In this document: one piece after another, positions 35,561 to 44,945 of the stretch
Numbering within the stretch: the first letter of the stretch is position 1
Layout of the letters: every line of letters starts with the position of its first letter
Assembly: GCF_042677005.1 (NCBI RefSeq)
Contig: NZ_JBHTIF010000001.1
Span: forward strand, 2,108,001 to 2,172,000
Length of the DNA stretch: 64,000 nucleotides
Reading direction: 5' to 3'
Source of the DNA: Lysobacter_I brunescens
GTDB taxonomy: Bacteria > Pseudomonadota > Gammaproteobacteria > Xanthomonadales > Xanthomonadaceae
Program-made: the position numbers and the translations under genes
Notes under the pieces: generated by a model
The model's database searches: none
What the model saw: the letters and a program-made list of their open reading frames with translations, nothing else
What the model was told of the DNA's origin: nothing

Positions 35561-35731
35561 GGGACTTGTCTCTGGCCTGGGGGCGGACGTGTTCGATGGG
35601 GGGCTGAGGCGGTGATTGGCCGCAGTGGTCCATCTGCAGTCTGAGGACCACGCGATGTTGTGCGGCCATCGTGGGTTGTGCATCCGTTTTGCGATTCTAC
35701 CCAGTACCGATCCATACGGCGTCGTATGAAC

Positions 35732-35761
35732 AAAAACACCGGCCGCTTGCACGACCGGTGT
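35732..35761 (-). terminator. Intrinsic terminator downstream of the haloperoxidase gene
   Basis: Hairpin ACACCGGTCGTGCAAGCGGC... read on the minus strand (35761 down to 35736), followed by TTTTT. It lies about 125 bases beyond the haloperoxidase stop and shares its stem and loop with 38000-38027. Confidence 0.75.
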
Positions 35762-35885
35762 CTGTATCAACGCAATGGGGTGCGCAGTCGAGTCAACTGC
35801 CCGACAGCGCCTGTCCGGTGCGCGTCCACCCTGAGCTTGAGGGGCGGCGCGCTCGGACATCGCGCGACACCGCCCCTTCCCGGAA

Positions 35886-37823
35886 TCAGCGGATGTGGGT
35901 GTCGTTGGCCTTGCCCCTGCGGCTGCCGCGTGCGCGCGTTTCGACGGCTTCCAGTGAGTCGGCAGCCATCGCGCCGAACGCCGATGTCATCTTCGAGGCG
36001 GGCCTTGCTTCGGCCCAGCGGCGCTGGATCTCTTCCGGTTGCTGCGCGAGCGGCGTGCGCACCAGGCCGCTGTCGTAGATGTCGTCGCCGATATCGAGGC
36101 CCAGAGGCACGCCGCCGATGGGCAAGCCCGTCGCGATCACGTTGCCATCGGCATCGGTGCGAGGTCCCGTGATTGCGTAGTGCACGTCGGCGATCGGCTT
36201 GAGCGCGAGGCGGCCGTCGCCTGCGATCGTCCCGTCGATGCCATCGGCCTGCGCGAAGCTGTCGAACAGCCAGTGGACGCCGAGATACACTCGCGACAGC
36301 GCGTTCTCGCGAATGGCTTCCCACAGGCTGTCGTAGTGGCGCACGACGCGGGTGCGGATGGCGCCCGGTTGTTCGTTGATGGGCAGGCGTTCGTCGTAGG
36401 GCTGGTAGAGGTCGCGGCTGATGCCGTCGAGCTCGTCCGAGACCATGTCGAACGCGATGTCGTCGACATCGCGTGGGTCGAGCGGTTTGCCGTCGCGGTC
36501 GGCGTAGAACCGGCGCGCCACCTGCATCGCGGCGGCGCCGAAGGTGGCATGGCCGGAGGGATAGGCGGGGAACGGCGGCTTGAACGAAATGCCGTTGGTG
36601 TTGGTGCGCGGTGCGCCGAGGGTTTCCCAGAAGGGATCGCCCGACAGCGCGGCGCTGGTGCCGGCGGTGCCTGCCGGGCCGGTGCGCACATCGTCTTCGC
36701 GCACGCCGGACAGCGGACGCCAGTATTCGAAGTGATACTTCTCGGCCCAGGCGAAGATGCCGGCGTCGGCCATGGCCACGTTGGCCAGTGTCAGCAGGCG
36801 CAGGGACTCGTCGGTGTGCGCCGGTGTCCAGGTCGTGCCGACGCGCCTCGATGCGATGACCACGCGAAGGATCTGGTTGTACAGGCGTGGTGGCGTGCCC
36901 AGCAGGTTGGCGCCGTCGTAGGCCCAGAACAGGGCGCTGGCGGTCTGGTCCGGCGTGCGGATCGTGGTGTTCAGGGTCTTCGCGCCACCGAGTCCGTAGA
37001 CCGCCGCATACGCCTGTGCGTACTGCGGATCGGTGCGCAGCGGTGCCGGCGGATCGGCCAGCTGGTGCGTCGTCTGCGTGCACATGCGCGCGGCGCTGCT
37101 GCCGTAGAAGGGACCGTGGTGTTCCTCAAGTTTCCGTGGCGCGCTCGGGCAGGGCTTGGGTTGCGCGTTCGGGCAGGGCTTGGGTGGCGCGATGGGATTG
37201 AGCGGATCCGCGCGGTACTTTCCGTGGCCCTGTTGCGGAGCGTAGCAGTCGTCATCGACGCCCGGTTCGTCGGCGCGTACTTCCAGCAGTTCCGCGATGC
37301 GACGCCCCACCTTTTCGCCGAAACGGAAGCCGGCATCGGCGATGTCCGGCCGGGGAACGAAGGCGGCGAGCCGGCCGCGCAGGTAGCCGGCGATGTGCGT
37401 GGACGCGTTGGTCCTAGCGGGACAGTCGTCGTCCGGCTCGACGGTGTACAGATGCGTCAACGCGGCGTAGGCCGCTGCTGCGATGGCCATCCGGGCATCG
37501 CCGGTGGTGGGCGGCGTGGGCAGCACGAACGGGTTCTCGGGGATGGTCGGCCCGGCATCGAGCCAGGTGGAGTGCGCGGGGTTCTTTGCCATCCCGAACC
37601 AGGCATCGTGCATCGCCAGGTGGACGATCCCCAGCGCGCGTGCGCTCATCGGCGGCCCGCCCTGGCGGGCGCCGCGCAGGCTTTGTGCGAGGCGATTGAC
37701 GTCCAGTGCGACGAGATTCCAGTACAGGGCTGGATCGGGGAATGCATCGAAGGTCGCGTCGACATGCATTGTCGGAAGAGGTTGCGGCGGTGCTTCGCCG
37801 GATGAGGCTTCGGGGCGCGTCAT
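35886..37823 (-). CDS. Vanadium-dependent haloperoxidase (PAP2 superfamily)
   Basis: Likely oxidises halides with peroxide, or acts as an acid phosphatase of the same fold. ATG 37823 has GGAG six bases upstream and gives 645 residues; ATG 37835 lacks a ribosome site. The vanadate pocket residues are in FPAYPSGHATFG (His425) and SRVYLGVHWLFDS (His517), with Lys in KPPF. No clear signal peptide. A Pro/Lys/Cys-rich segment in the middle (NPIAPPKPCPNAQPKPCPSA) contains a short tandem repeat. It is isolated between two near-identical hairpins. Confidence 0.88.
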   Translation of the reverse strand: MTRPEASSGEAPPQPLPTMHVDATFDAFPDPALYWNLVALDVNRLAQSLRGARQGGPPMSARALGIVHLAMHDAWFGMAKNPAHSTWLDAGPTIPENPFVLPTPPTTGDARMAIAAAAYAALTHLYTVEPDDDCPARTNASTHIAGYLRGRLAAFVPRPDIADAGFRFGEKVGRRIAELLEVRADEPGVDDDCYAPQQGHGKYRADPLNPIAPPKPCPNAQPKPCPSAPRKLEEHHGPFYGSSAARMCTQTTHQLADPPAPLRTDPQYAQAYAAVYGLGGAKTLNTTIRTPDQTASALFWAYDGANLLGTPPRLYNQILRVVIASRRVGTTWTPAHTDESLRLLTLANVAMADAGIFAWAEKYHFEYWRPLSGVREDDVRTGPAGTAGTSAALSGDPFWETLGAPRTNTNGISFKPPFPAYPSGHATFGAAAMQVARRFYADRDGKPLDPRDVDDIAFDMVSDELDGISRDLYQPYDERLPINEQPGAIRTRVVRHYDSLWEAIRENALSRVYLGVHWLFDSFAQADGIDGTIAGDGRLALKPIADVHYAITGPRTDADGNVIATGLPIGGVPLGLDIGDDIYDSGLVRTPLAQQPEEIQRRWAEARPASKMTSAFGAMAADSLEAVETRARGSRRGKANDTHIR

Positions 37824-37999
37824 GACTGGCTCCATGAAGGGGAGGGACGCGACGGGGCTGTCGCGTCGCCGAAGCAATAGCAAAAGCGGCGCACGACGAG
37901 CGGGCCTGAACCCAAATCGTTCCAGTCCGCGCCGCATGCGATACCAGCGTGCAACCGCAGCGCGGCCGCATGGCGTCGCCGTCGCGCGCTTGTGCATGC

Positions 38000-38027
38000 A
38001 AAACACCGGCCGCTTGCACGGCCGGTG
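38000..38027 (-). terminator. Intrinsic terminator of the Y-family polymerase gene
   Basis: On the minus strand CACCGGCCGTGCAAGCGGCC... forms a 9-bp stem (38004-38012 with 38019-38027 paired) and ends in TTTT (38003-38000), about 60 bases after the polymerase stop. Confidence 0.8.
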
Positions 38028-38088
38028 CTTGTGTTGCGACGCGGGTGGATGCGGTGGGATCAGGTGCCCGTCTGCGCTCACGTTCACC

Positions 38089-39495
38089 CTATCGGGCTTG
38101 CGGTTTGCGCTTGTCGCGCGATTCGCGGTGCGCGGTTTCGGCCATGACCTTGAACTGGCGTTCGCGCTTGAGCCACAGCTCGTGTGCGGGTGTGTCGGTG
38201 GCTTCGTCTTCCAGCGCGGTCTCGGGGATCTGGCCGAAGGCGATGCGCATGGGCGCTGCGCGCTGCGACAGCGCGTCCTGCATCGCGCCGAAATACAGGG
38301 CGTTGTTGCCGTAGCGCTTGTTGATCTGGTCGAGCACGGCGCTCATCTCCTGGCTGCGCCGGCGCTCGGGGATGAGTTCGGCGGTGACGCTGCCGCGCGG
38401 TTCGAGGTGCACCAGGGTCACCGACACCGACAGTGGCGGGTGACGCTTCGGGTTCCAGCGGCCTGAGGCGAGGGCGCGTTCCAGGGCTTCGAGTTCGTGG
38501 CCGAGCAGCTTCAGGAAGGTGGGCGTGTCGTCGAGCGGCGCGAAGCTGAGGTCGCGCTCGAAGCGCTTGTCCATGCCGACGAAGCGCATGCGGATCGCCA
38601 GGCCGCCGGCGAGGAATTTCTCGTGGCGCAGGCGCATCGCGGCTTTCGCGAGCAGTTTGAACAGCACCGAGCGCGCGCCGGAATAGGTACGCAGCTCCGG
38701 GCCCAGCACGTGCGAATGCCCGACCGAGGCGCGCGGGCTTTCGCGGCGGGGCAGATGGTGGCCGCGCAGCTGCAGCCAGTAGCGGTCGCCCTCGACGCTG
38801 CCCCAGGCGGCGCGCAGGTGCTCGCGGGTGGCGCTGCACAGCTGCTCGACGGTGTAGATGCCGGCGCGCCACAGGCGCTTTTCCATCGATGGGCCGATGC
38901 CGCAGAAGTCGCGCAATTTCAGGTCGTGCAGCTTGTGCGGCAGGTCGGACAGCTCCAGCACCGTCAGCCCGTCCGGCTTCTGCATGTCGGATGCCGTCTT
39001 GGCGAGGAACTCGTTCGGCGCGATGCCGATCGAGCACTTGATCGCTTCGAAGCCGCGCTCGACGATCGTGCGCTTGATGTTGAGGGCGATGGCCTCGGCG
39101 TTCTCGCGCTTGCGCTCGCGGCCGATCAGCCAGCACGGGACTTCGTCGATCGAGGGCGGTTTTGGATCGCGCGGGATGCAATCGTTGATCGCGTCCATCA
39201 GCCGGTGGTGCACTTCGACGTAGCGCGCCGGACGCGCCTGGATCAGCACGATGTCGGGGCATCGTTCGCGCGCTTCGTACACAGGCGTACCGGTCGAGAC
39301 GCCGAACGCCTTGGCCTCGGCGCTGGCGGCGATGCAGCAGGTGGTTTCGGCCATCACCGGCACCACGCCGACCGGGCGGCCGCGCAGGCGCGGGTCGTCT
39401 TCCTGTTCGACCGAGGCGAAATACGAATTGAAATCGACGAAGAGGCAACGCAGGGTCACGGGGCGGCTCGCAGGAAGACGGCAGGTCTGCGGCAT
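38089..39495 (-). CDS. Y-family DNA polymerase (DinB/ImpB-MucB-SamB type)
   Basis: Translesion polymerase. The catalytic core has FVDFNSYFASVEQ (metal Asp with YF steric gate region) and SIDEV with the paired Asp-Glu, an HhH region CGIGPSMEKRL, then the little-finger domain. ATG 39495 (468 aa, GGGGCGG upstream) or GTG 39459 (456 aa) are possible starts; a frame open to 39738 reads through REP repeats and is rejected. It is longer than canonical Pol IV (about 350 aa) because of an extended C-terminal part, so the symbol dinB is not assigned. Confidence 0.88.
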   Translation of the reverse strand: MPQTCRLPASRPVTLRCLFVDFNSYFASVEQEDDPRLRGRPVGVVPVMAETTCCIAASAEAKAFGVSTGTPVYEARERCPDIVLIQARPARYVEVHHRLMDAINDCIPRDPKPPSIDEVPCWLIGRERKRENAEAIALNIKRTIVERGFEAIKCSIGIAPNEFLAKTASDMQKPDGLTVLELSDLPHKLHDLKLRDFCGIGPSMEKRLWRAGIYTVEQLCSATREHLRAAWGSVEGDRYWLQLRGHHLPRRESPRASVGHSHVLGPELRTYSGARSVLFKLLAKAAMRLRHEKFLAGGLAIRMRFVGMDKRFERDLSFAPLDDTPTFLKLLGHELEALERALASGRWNPKRHPPLSVSVTLVHLEPRGSVTAELIPERRRSQEMSAVLDQINKRYGNNALYFGAMQDALSQRAAPMRIAFGQIPETALEDEATDTPAHELWLKRERQFKVMAETAHRESRDKRKPQAR

Positions 39496-39590
39496 GTCCG
39501 CCCCAACGGGCATGCGGGTGTTCGGAGGATCGATCTTGCGGGCCCGCTCGCCGGAACGGGCCTGACAGGGATTATGGCACCCCGGTTTTC

Positions 39591-39764
39591 GTAGAGCGGA
39601 GCTTGCTCCGCTCCGTTCGTCCGAAGGTTCGAGCGGAGCAGGCTCCGCTGCTGCCGTTCCTGTAGAGCGGAGCTTGCTCCGCTCATGCCTTCCCGGGAGA
39701 AGGGAGCGGAGCAAGCTCCGCTCTACGGCGCAATGCATTTGAGCGGAGCAAGCTCCGCTCTACG
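39591..39764. repeat. Cluster of REP palindromes (GAGCGGAGCTTGCTCCGCTC family)
   Basis: Five alternating copies of AGAGCGGAGC(T/A)TGCTCCGCTC-type palindromes, starting at about 39593, 39631, 39665, 39703 and 39741. The pair at 39663-39726 recurs almost unchanged at 47041-47106. The cluster fills the gap between the rpiA stop and the polymerase start. Confidence 0.9.
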
Positions 39765-39777
39765 GTGAATCAACGGG

Positions 39778-40425
39778 TTACAGCACCACCGGCGGCTCGC
39801 CGCCGACGATGACCACGTCGGCGGGGCGGCGGGCGAACAGGCCGACGCTGACCACGCCCGGGATCTGGTTCAGGTCACGCTCCATGCCGACTGGGTCGGT
39901 GATCGCCAGGCCGTGCACGTCGAGGATCCAGTTGCCGTTGTCGGTGACCACGTCGTCGCGCCAGACCGGCTGGCCGCCGGTGATGCGGACGATCTCGCGG
40001 GCGACCAGGCTGCGCGCCATCGGGATGACTTCCACCGGCAGCGGGAAGCGGCCGAGGATGCCGACCTGCTTGCTCGGGTCGACGATACAGACGAAGGTCT
40101 TGCTGGCCTCGGCGATGATCTTCTCGCGGGTCAGCGCGGCGCCGCCGCCCTTGATCAGCCGACGGTTGCCGTCGCATTCGTCGGCGCCATCCACGTACAG
40201 CGACAGCGGGCCGGTGGCGTTGAGGTCCATGACCTCGATGCCGTGCGCGCGCAGGCGCTCGGTGCTCTGGTCGGAGCTGGACACGGTGCCCTTGATGCGG
40301 TCCTTGATGCGGGCGAGGCCGTCGATGAAGTAGGCCACGGTGGAGCCGGTGCCGACGCCGACGATCATCCCGTCTTCGACGTATTCGAGGGCCTTTTCCG
40401 CGGCCAGGCGTTTCATTTCGGACAT
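39778..40425 (-). CDS. rpiA: Ribose-5-phosphate isomerase A
   Basis: Interconverts ribose-5-phosphate and ribulose-5-phosphate in the pentose phosphate pathway. The 215 residues have VGVGTGSTV near the N-terminus, SSSDQST, the catalytic YVDGADE and KGGGAALTREK, all RpiA signatures. It lies seven bases after the EVE-domain gene on the same strand. Confidence 0.97.
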   Translation of the reverse strand: MSEMKRLAAEKALEYVEDGMIVGVGTGSTVAYFIDGLARIKDRIKGTVSSSDQSTERLRAHGIEVMDLNATGPLSLYVDGADECDGNRRLIKGGGAALTREKIIAEASKTFVCIVDPSKQVGILGRFPLPVEVIPMARSLVAREIVRITGGQPVWRDDVVTDNGNWILDVHGLAITDPVGMERDLNQIPGVVSVGLFARRPADVVIVGGEPPVVL

Positions 40426-40432
40426 GGGTGGG

Positions 40433-40896
<464 letters not shown>

Positions 40897-40900
<4 letters not shown>

Positions 40901-41496
40901 GCGGCGTTCGTTGCGAAAAGACGGGTGTCGGCCTCGGTGCAGACCGCGTCGAGCGGAACGTCCCAGGGCTCGGCGATCAGGGGCTCGACCTGCTGCAGGG
41001 CGAAACCGGCGCCGACCAGCCAGGGCGGTGCGGCGGTATCGCGGCGGAAAGCGAAGGTGCGATCGTACCAGCCGCCGCCCATGCCCAGCCGCTGGCCGTG
41101 GTCGTCGAAGCCCACCAGCGGGGTCACCACCAGGGCCATGGCCTCGGCGGGCAGCAGTTCGGCGGTGTCGGGTTCGGGAATGCCGTAGCGGTTGGTCACC
41201 AGAGGCTCGCCCGCGCGCCAGGGCGCGAAGCGCAGCCGGCCGTCCTCGTGGAGCACCGGCAGGCAGTAGGTCACGGCGGGCGGCAGGCGCAGTTGCCAGA
41301 CATGCAGGGCGATCTCGCCGTCGCTGGCCCAGTAGCCGGCGACATGCCCGGCCTGCGGCGCGAAGGGCAGGGCCAGCAGGCGGGCGGACAGGGCCTCGGC
41401 GCCGGCGATGCGCGCGGCGGCGGGCAGCTGCCGGCGGCGTTCGCGCAGTTGCGGGCGCAGGGTCCGACGCTGGTCGGTGGCTGGACTGGAGGTCAT
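40897..41496 (-). CDS. fau: 5-formyltetrahydrofolate cyclo-ligase
   Basis: Converts 5-formyl-THF to 5,10-methenyl-THF with ATP. ATG 41496 gives 199 residues; upstream extension to 41538 is unlikely. LRPQLRERRRQL begins the protein, and the substrate-binding motif VTPLVGFDDHGQRLGMGGGWYDRTF is clear. It lies directly downstream of 6S RNA on the same strand, a neighbourhood conserved in many gammaproteobacteria (ygfA in E. coli). Confidence 0.94.
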
Positions 41497-41593
41497 GGCG
41501 CCGCAGGAAGAAGAGGACGCGCATTGTGCGACATCCACGACATCGATTCCAAAACACGATGCGTCATCAGGTCAGATCGTTTTGCAGACGCCA

Positions 41594-41630
41594 CAAAAGA
41601 CAAAGCCCGCGACTGGGCGCGGGCTTTGTC
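41594..41630 (-). terminator. Terminator between 6S RNA and fau
   Basis: A perfect 13-bp stem (41599-41611 with 41618-41630), loop of six, followed on the minus strand by TTTT (41597-41594). It probably sets the 3' boundary of the longer 6S precursor, with leakage into fau. Confidence 0.8.
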
Positions 41631-41667
41631 TGCGACACGCGGCGAACCGCGCGTTGCGGGAAGAAAT

Positions 41668-41856
41668 GCATCCTCCGCCATGCCGATGCTCGCGAAAACG
41701 ACCTTGAACCCGGGGTTCAAGTGGGGACGCTTGGCTTCCATCGGGCTTTCCGCTGCGAAGGCGGACATGCACACCCGGATTCCGTTGCGCCCCCGTGGTC
41801 GTCATTAAGGGCCAAGGCGAATGTTTGCGCGCGCCGTCGTTCACGGCAGAGGACGC
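41668..41856 (-). ncRNA. ssrS: 6S RNA
   Basis: Regulatory RNA that mimics an open promoter and holds sigma-70 RNA polymerase in stationary phase. Three signs: position between zapA and fau; the 3'-part sequence CACTTGAACCCCGGGTTCAA, matching the E. coli 6S segment CACCTTGAACCAAGGGTTCA; and complementary ends (TCCTCTGCCGTG near the 5' end with CATGGCGGAGGA near the 3' end) that close the long hairpin. Length about 189 nt against 184 in E. coli; ends are estimated from the promoter and the closing stem. Confidence 0.85.
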
Positions 41857-41862
41857 AGGTGC

Positions 41863-41890
41863 AGTATAGGTGCGCGAGCACGAAGCGCAA
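41863..41890 (-). promoter_or_regulatory. Promoter of 6S RNA
   Basis: On the minus strand TTGCGC (41890-41885), a 16-base spacer and TATACT (41868-41863). Transcription start is expected at about 41856. Confidence 0.65.
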
Positions 41891-41995
41891 GGCCGATGAT
41901 CGGCTGCATTCATCGATGCGCTGCGGAATGCGTGGTTCCACGCATGGAACGCTGTGCGCGATGTGGCGTATCGCCGTGTGTCGCGGTGGATGCGG

Positions 41996-42283
41996 TTATT
42001 CGCCGCCGAGCGCGTCGAGCTTGCGGTTCATCTCGGCGAGCGTGCGCACGATCTCGCGTTCGCGGGCCGACTGCTCGTTGCGCATGAGTTCGAGTTCGTG
42101 CGCGAGGTTCAGCGCCGCGAGCACCGCGACGCGGTCGACGGCGGCCATGCGGTTGCTGCCGCGCACTTCGCGCATCTTGCCTTCGAGCATCCGCGCCGCC
42201 GCGAGCAGGCTGTCGCGCTGTTCGGGATCGACGCCGACGGTGTATTCGCGGTCGAGAATGCGGATGTTGACCGCTTCGCTCAT
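41996..42283 (-). CDS. zapA: Cell division protein ZapA
   Basis: FtsZ-ring-associated protein that bundles FtsZ filaments. The 95 residues start MSEAVNIRILDREYTVGVDP and continue into a globular head and a C-terminal coiled coil (AVLAALNLAHELELMR onward). It lies 10 bases after the coiled-coil gene upstream. Confidence 0.94.
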   Translation of the reverse strand: MSEAVNIRILDREYTVGVDPEQRDSLLAAARMLEGKMREVRGSNRMAAVDRVAVLAALNLAHELELMRNEQSAREREIVRTLAEMNRKLDALGGE

Positions 42284-42293
42284 GGAGACGGGC

Positions 42294-42518
42294 TCAGGTG
42301 TGCTGTTCGAGGGACTTCAGGCGCGCGATCATCGCTTCGACGCGGGAACGGGCCTGCTCGTTCTTCGCCAGCAGCTGCGACCGGTCGTTCGCCAGCTGCT
42401 CCTGCTGCAGGCGCAGGCTGCGGTTCTCTTCGGCGAGTCGCTGGACGCGCTGCGCGAGGGTCTCGACCTTGGCGGCGAGGGCGCGCAGTTCGGCGATCAT
42501 GTCGGGACCGGTTTCCAT
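42294..42518 (-). CDS. TIGR02449-type small coiled-coil protein
   Basis: A 74-residue protein, almost entirely heptad repeat (ELRALAAKVETLAQRVQRLA..., with LEENRSL-type leucines). Its place just before zapA fits a family often called ZapB-like; a division role is inferred from position. ATG 42518. Confidence 0.8.
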   Translation of the reverse strand: METGPDMIAELRALAAKVETLAQRVQRLAEENRSLRLQQEQLANDRSQLLAKNEQARSRVEAMIARLKSLEQHT

Positions 42519-42549
42519 GTCGGCACGATAGGCAGCCGTTCGCCGGGGG

Positions 42550-44823
42550 TCAAGCGCGCCCGGCGGGGCTGGCTGGATTGTCTGTCGAGCCGCCTGCGGA
42601 GCCGTCCGCCGGGGCGTCCGGCACGACGTTCCCTGCGGCGCCGCTGGTCGTGCCCGGCACCCAGGCGCGGATGAAGGCCAGGCAGTCGGCGGGCGGCACC
42701 GGCCGCGACAGCCAGTGGCCCTGGATCTCATCGCAGCGGAAATGGTCGAGGAAGCGCATCTGCGTCTCGCTCTCGACGCCCTCGGCGACCACGGTCAGGC
42801 CCAGCGAGTGGGCCATGGTGATGACCGTGGTGGTGATCGCGGTGTCGTCCGGGTCGCGGTTCAGGTCGGTGATGAAGGTCTTGTCGATCTTCAGCGTGGT
42901 GATCGGCAGGCGCTTGAGGTAGGCCAGCGAGGAGTAGCCAGTGCCGAAGTCGTCGATCGCCAGCGACACGCCCATCTCGCGCAACGCCTGCAGCTTGGCG
43001 GCGGCCTGCTCGGCGTTGGCCATCAGCACGCTTTCGGTGACTTCCAGTTCGAGCGCGTGCGGCGGCAGGCCGGTGTCGGCCAGCACGCGGCGCACGATCT
43101 CGGAGAAGTCGCCGCGCAGCAGCTGGACCACCGACACGTTCACCGCGACGTTAAGCGAGGTCATGCCGGCGTCGTGCCACTGGCGCAGGGTGCGGCAGGC
43201 CTCGCGCAGCACCCATTCGCCGATGCCCAGGATCAGGCCGCTTTCCTCGGCCAGCGGGATGAACAGGTTCGGCGGGATCTCGCCGTATTCCTCGCTGGTC
43301 CAGCGCAGCAGGGCCTCGACGCCGGTGATGCGCTGCGCGGCCAGCGACAGGCGCGGCTGGAACACCAGGCGCAGCTCGCCGCGATCCAGCACCTTGTGCA
43401 GCGCGCCGGACAGCTGCGCGCGGCGGCGGTTGGCCACGTCCATGCTGTCGTCGTAGCGCACGAAGGTGCGGCGCCCGGCTGCCTTGGCCTGGTACATGGC
43501 GGTGTCGGCCTGCTTGAGCAACTCGGTCGGCACCTGGCCGTGGTCCGGGTAGAGGCTGATGCCGATGGACGGCGAGATGACCACTTCCTGGCGGTCGTCC
43601 AGCACCAGCGGGGCCTCGAAGGCCATGATGATCTCGCGGGCGACGTGATCGGCCTGCGATGCGTCGCTCAGGTTTTCCAGGACCACGGTGAACTCGTCGC
43701 CGCCCAGGCGCGCGACGGTCTGCTGCTCGCCCACGGTGTCCTGCAGGCGCATCGCGGTGGCGCGCAGGATGCGGTCGCCGGCGGTGTGGCCGAGGGAGTC
43801 GTTGATGTCCTTGAAGCGGTCCAGGTCGAGGAACAGCACGGCGATGTGATGGTTCTGCCGGCGCGCACGCACGATCGCCCGCGACAGGCGCTCCGAGAGC
43901 ATCGCCCGGTTGGGCAGGTTGGTCAGCGTGTCGAAGTTGGCGAGGTAGCGCAGTTCCTGCTCGGCGCGCTTCTGCTGGGTGATGTCGGCGATCACCACGA
44001 CGTACAGGCGCTGTTCGCCGGTGATGCCCTCGGTCGCGTTGGATTCGACCTGGCAGAGGAATTCCTGGCCGTTCTTGCGGCGCTGCCACATCTCGCCGGT
44101 CCAGTGGCCCTCGTTCGCGAGTTTCTGGCGCACCTTGCCGTAGAACACGACGTCGTGGCGGGTGCTGTCGAGCAGGTTGGCGCCGTGGCCCAGCACTTCG
44201 CGCTCGGTGTAGCCGGTGGTACGGGTGAAGGCCGGGTTGATCGAGACGAAATTGAAATCGCGGTCGAGCACCGCCACCGCTTCGTTCATGCTGTGCAGCA
44301 CGGCGATGGCGATGCGCCGCTCGCGCTCGGCCTGGCGGATGCGGGTGATGTCGCGTGCGGTGCCGGCGACGCGGCGGGCGCGGCCGTCGGCGCCGAGCTC
44401 GACCACCCGGCCGCGGGCGCGGACCCACAGCCACTCGCCGTGGGAATCGAGCACGCGATGTTCGGACAGGAACAGCTCGGTCTCGCCGCGCAGGTGGCGG
44501 CGCATGCGGTCCTCGACCACGGTGCGGTCGTCGGGATGGATGCGGTGATCGCTTTCGGTCATCGTCAGCACCCGCAGTTCCGGGGCGACGCTGCGGGTGT
44601 CGACCCACATCCGGTGCATGTGGCCGGTGCGCAGGTCGTAGTCCCAGTACTGTTCCGAGGAGGCCCACAGCGCGAGCTTCAGCCGCTCCTCGCGTTCGCG
44701 GATCTGCCGGATGTGGCGCTTTTCGGCGCGCTGGCGCCGGCTCCAGACGACGAGCAGCACCAATCCGAGCGCGGCCGCCAGCGCGAGCGGAGCGATGACA
44801 TGCAGTTCCGCAGGAAGCACCAC
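42550..44823 (-). CDS. Membrane-anchored PAS-GGDEF-EAL cyclic-di-GMP protein
   Basis: Bifunctional-type regulator of c-di-GMP. GTG 44823 (or the next GTG, 44820) gives 757 residues with one N-terminal membrane span (APLALAAALGLVLLVVW). Two PAS/PAC domains follow (about 50-170, 180-300), then GGDEF with intact ARLGGDEF, then EAL with intact GVEALLRW, the ELEVTES segment and DDFGTGYSSL. Both catalytic signatures look intact, so net activity cannot be predicted. The longer frame to 45132 has no start support. It is divergent from ygfB across an 18-bp inverted repeat. Confidence 0.93.
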   Translation of the reverse strand: MVLPAELHVIAPLALAAALGLVLLVVWSRRQRAEKRHIRQIREREERLKLALWASSEQYWDYDLRTGHMHRMWVDTRSVAPELRVLTMTESDHRIHPDDRTVVEDRMRRHLRGETELFLSEHRVLDSHGEWLWVRARGRVVELGADGRARRVAGTARDITRIRQAERERRIAIAVLHSMNEAVAVLDRDFNFVSINPAFTRTTGYTEREVLGHGANLLDSTRHDVVFYGKVRQKLANEGHWTGEMWQRRKNGQEFLCQVESNATEGITGEQRLYVVVIADITQQKRAEQELRYLANFDTLTNLPNRAMLSERLSRAIVRARRQNHHIAVLFLDLDRFKDINDSLGHTAGDRILRATAMRLQDTVGEQQTVARLGGDEFTVVLENLSDASQADHVAREIIMAFEAPLVLDDRQEVVISPSIGISLYPDHGQVPTELLKQADTAMYQAKAAGRRTFVRYDDSMDVANRRRAQLSGALHKVLDRGELRLVFQPRLSLAAQRITGVEALLRWTSEEYGEIPPNLFIPLAEESGLILGIGEWVLREACRTLRQWHDAGMTSLNVAVNVSVVQLLRGDFSEIVRRVLADTGLPPHALELEVTESVLMANAEQAAAKLQALREMGVSLAIDDFGTGYSSLAYLKRLPITTLKIDKTFITDLNRDPDDTAITTTVITMAHSLGLTVVAEGVESETQMRFLDHFRCDEIQGHWLSRPVPPADCLAFIRAWVPGTTSGAAGNVVPDAPADGSAGGSTDNPASPAGRA

Positions 44824-44850
44824 GCGCTCAGGACCTGATAGACAACGAAG

Positions 44851-44923
44851 GCGGCAGTCTATCAGGGCGCCGTCGGGACGGCCCGGTCGGGCTGCGGCCG
44901 CCGGGGCCCTGATAGACTGCCGC
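44851..44923. promoter_or_regulatory. 18-bp perfect inverted repeat between divergent genes
   Basis: GCGGCAGTCTATCAGGGC (44851-44868) and its exact complement (44906-44923) flank a 37-base GC-rich centre in the 122-base gap between the GGDEF-EAL gene and ygfB. Each arm contains TGATAGACT, which could supply a -10-like element in both directions. Confidence 0.5.
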
Positions 44924-44945
44924 TTTCCCCTTGCGCGAGCCCGTG

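Noticed and set aside
39496..39738. N-terminal extension of the Y-family polymerase
   Set aside because: The added residues are translated REP palindromes with no start signal; Y-family proteins begin close to the FVDFNSYF core.
39591..39764. Possible CRISPR array
   Set aside because: Repeats are palindromic, alternate in orientation and have spacers of irregular length; no cas genes. They are REP elements.
41140..41557. Fusion of the EVE-domain gene with an upstream frame over fau
   Set aside because: The upstream part is an alternative frame of fau; the EVE protein starts at the ATG overlapping the fau stop.
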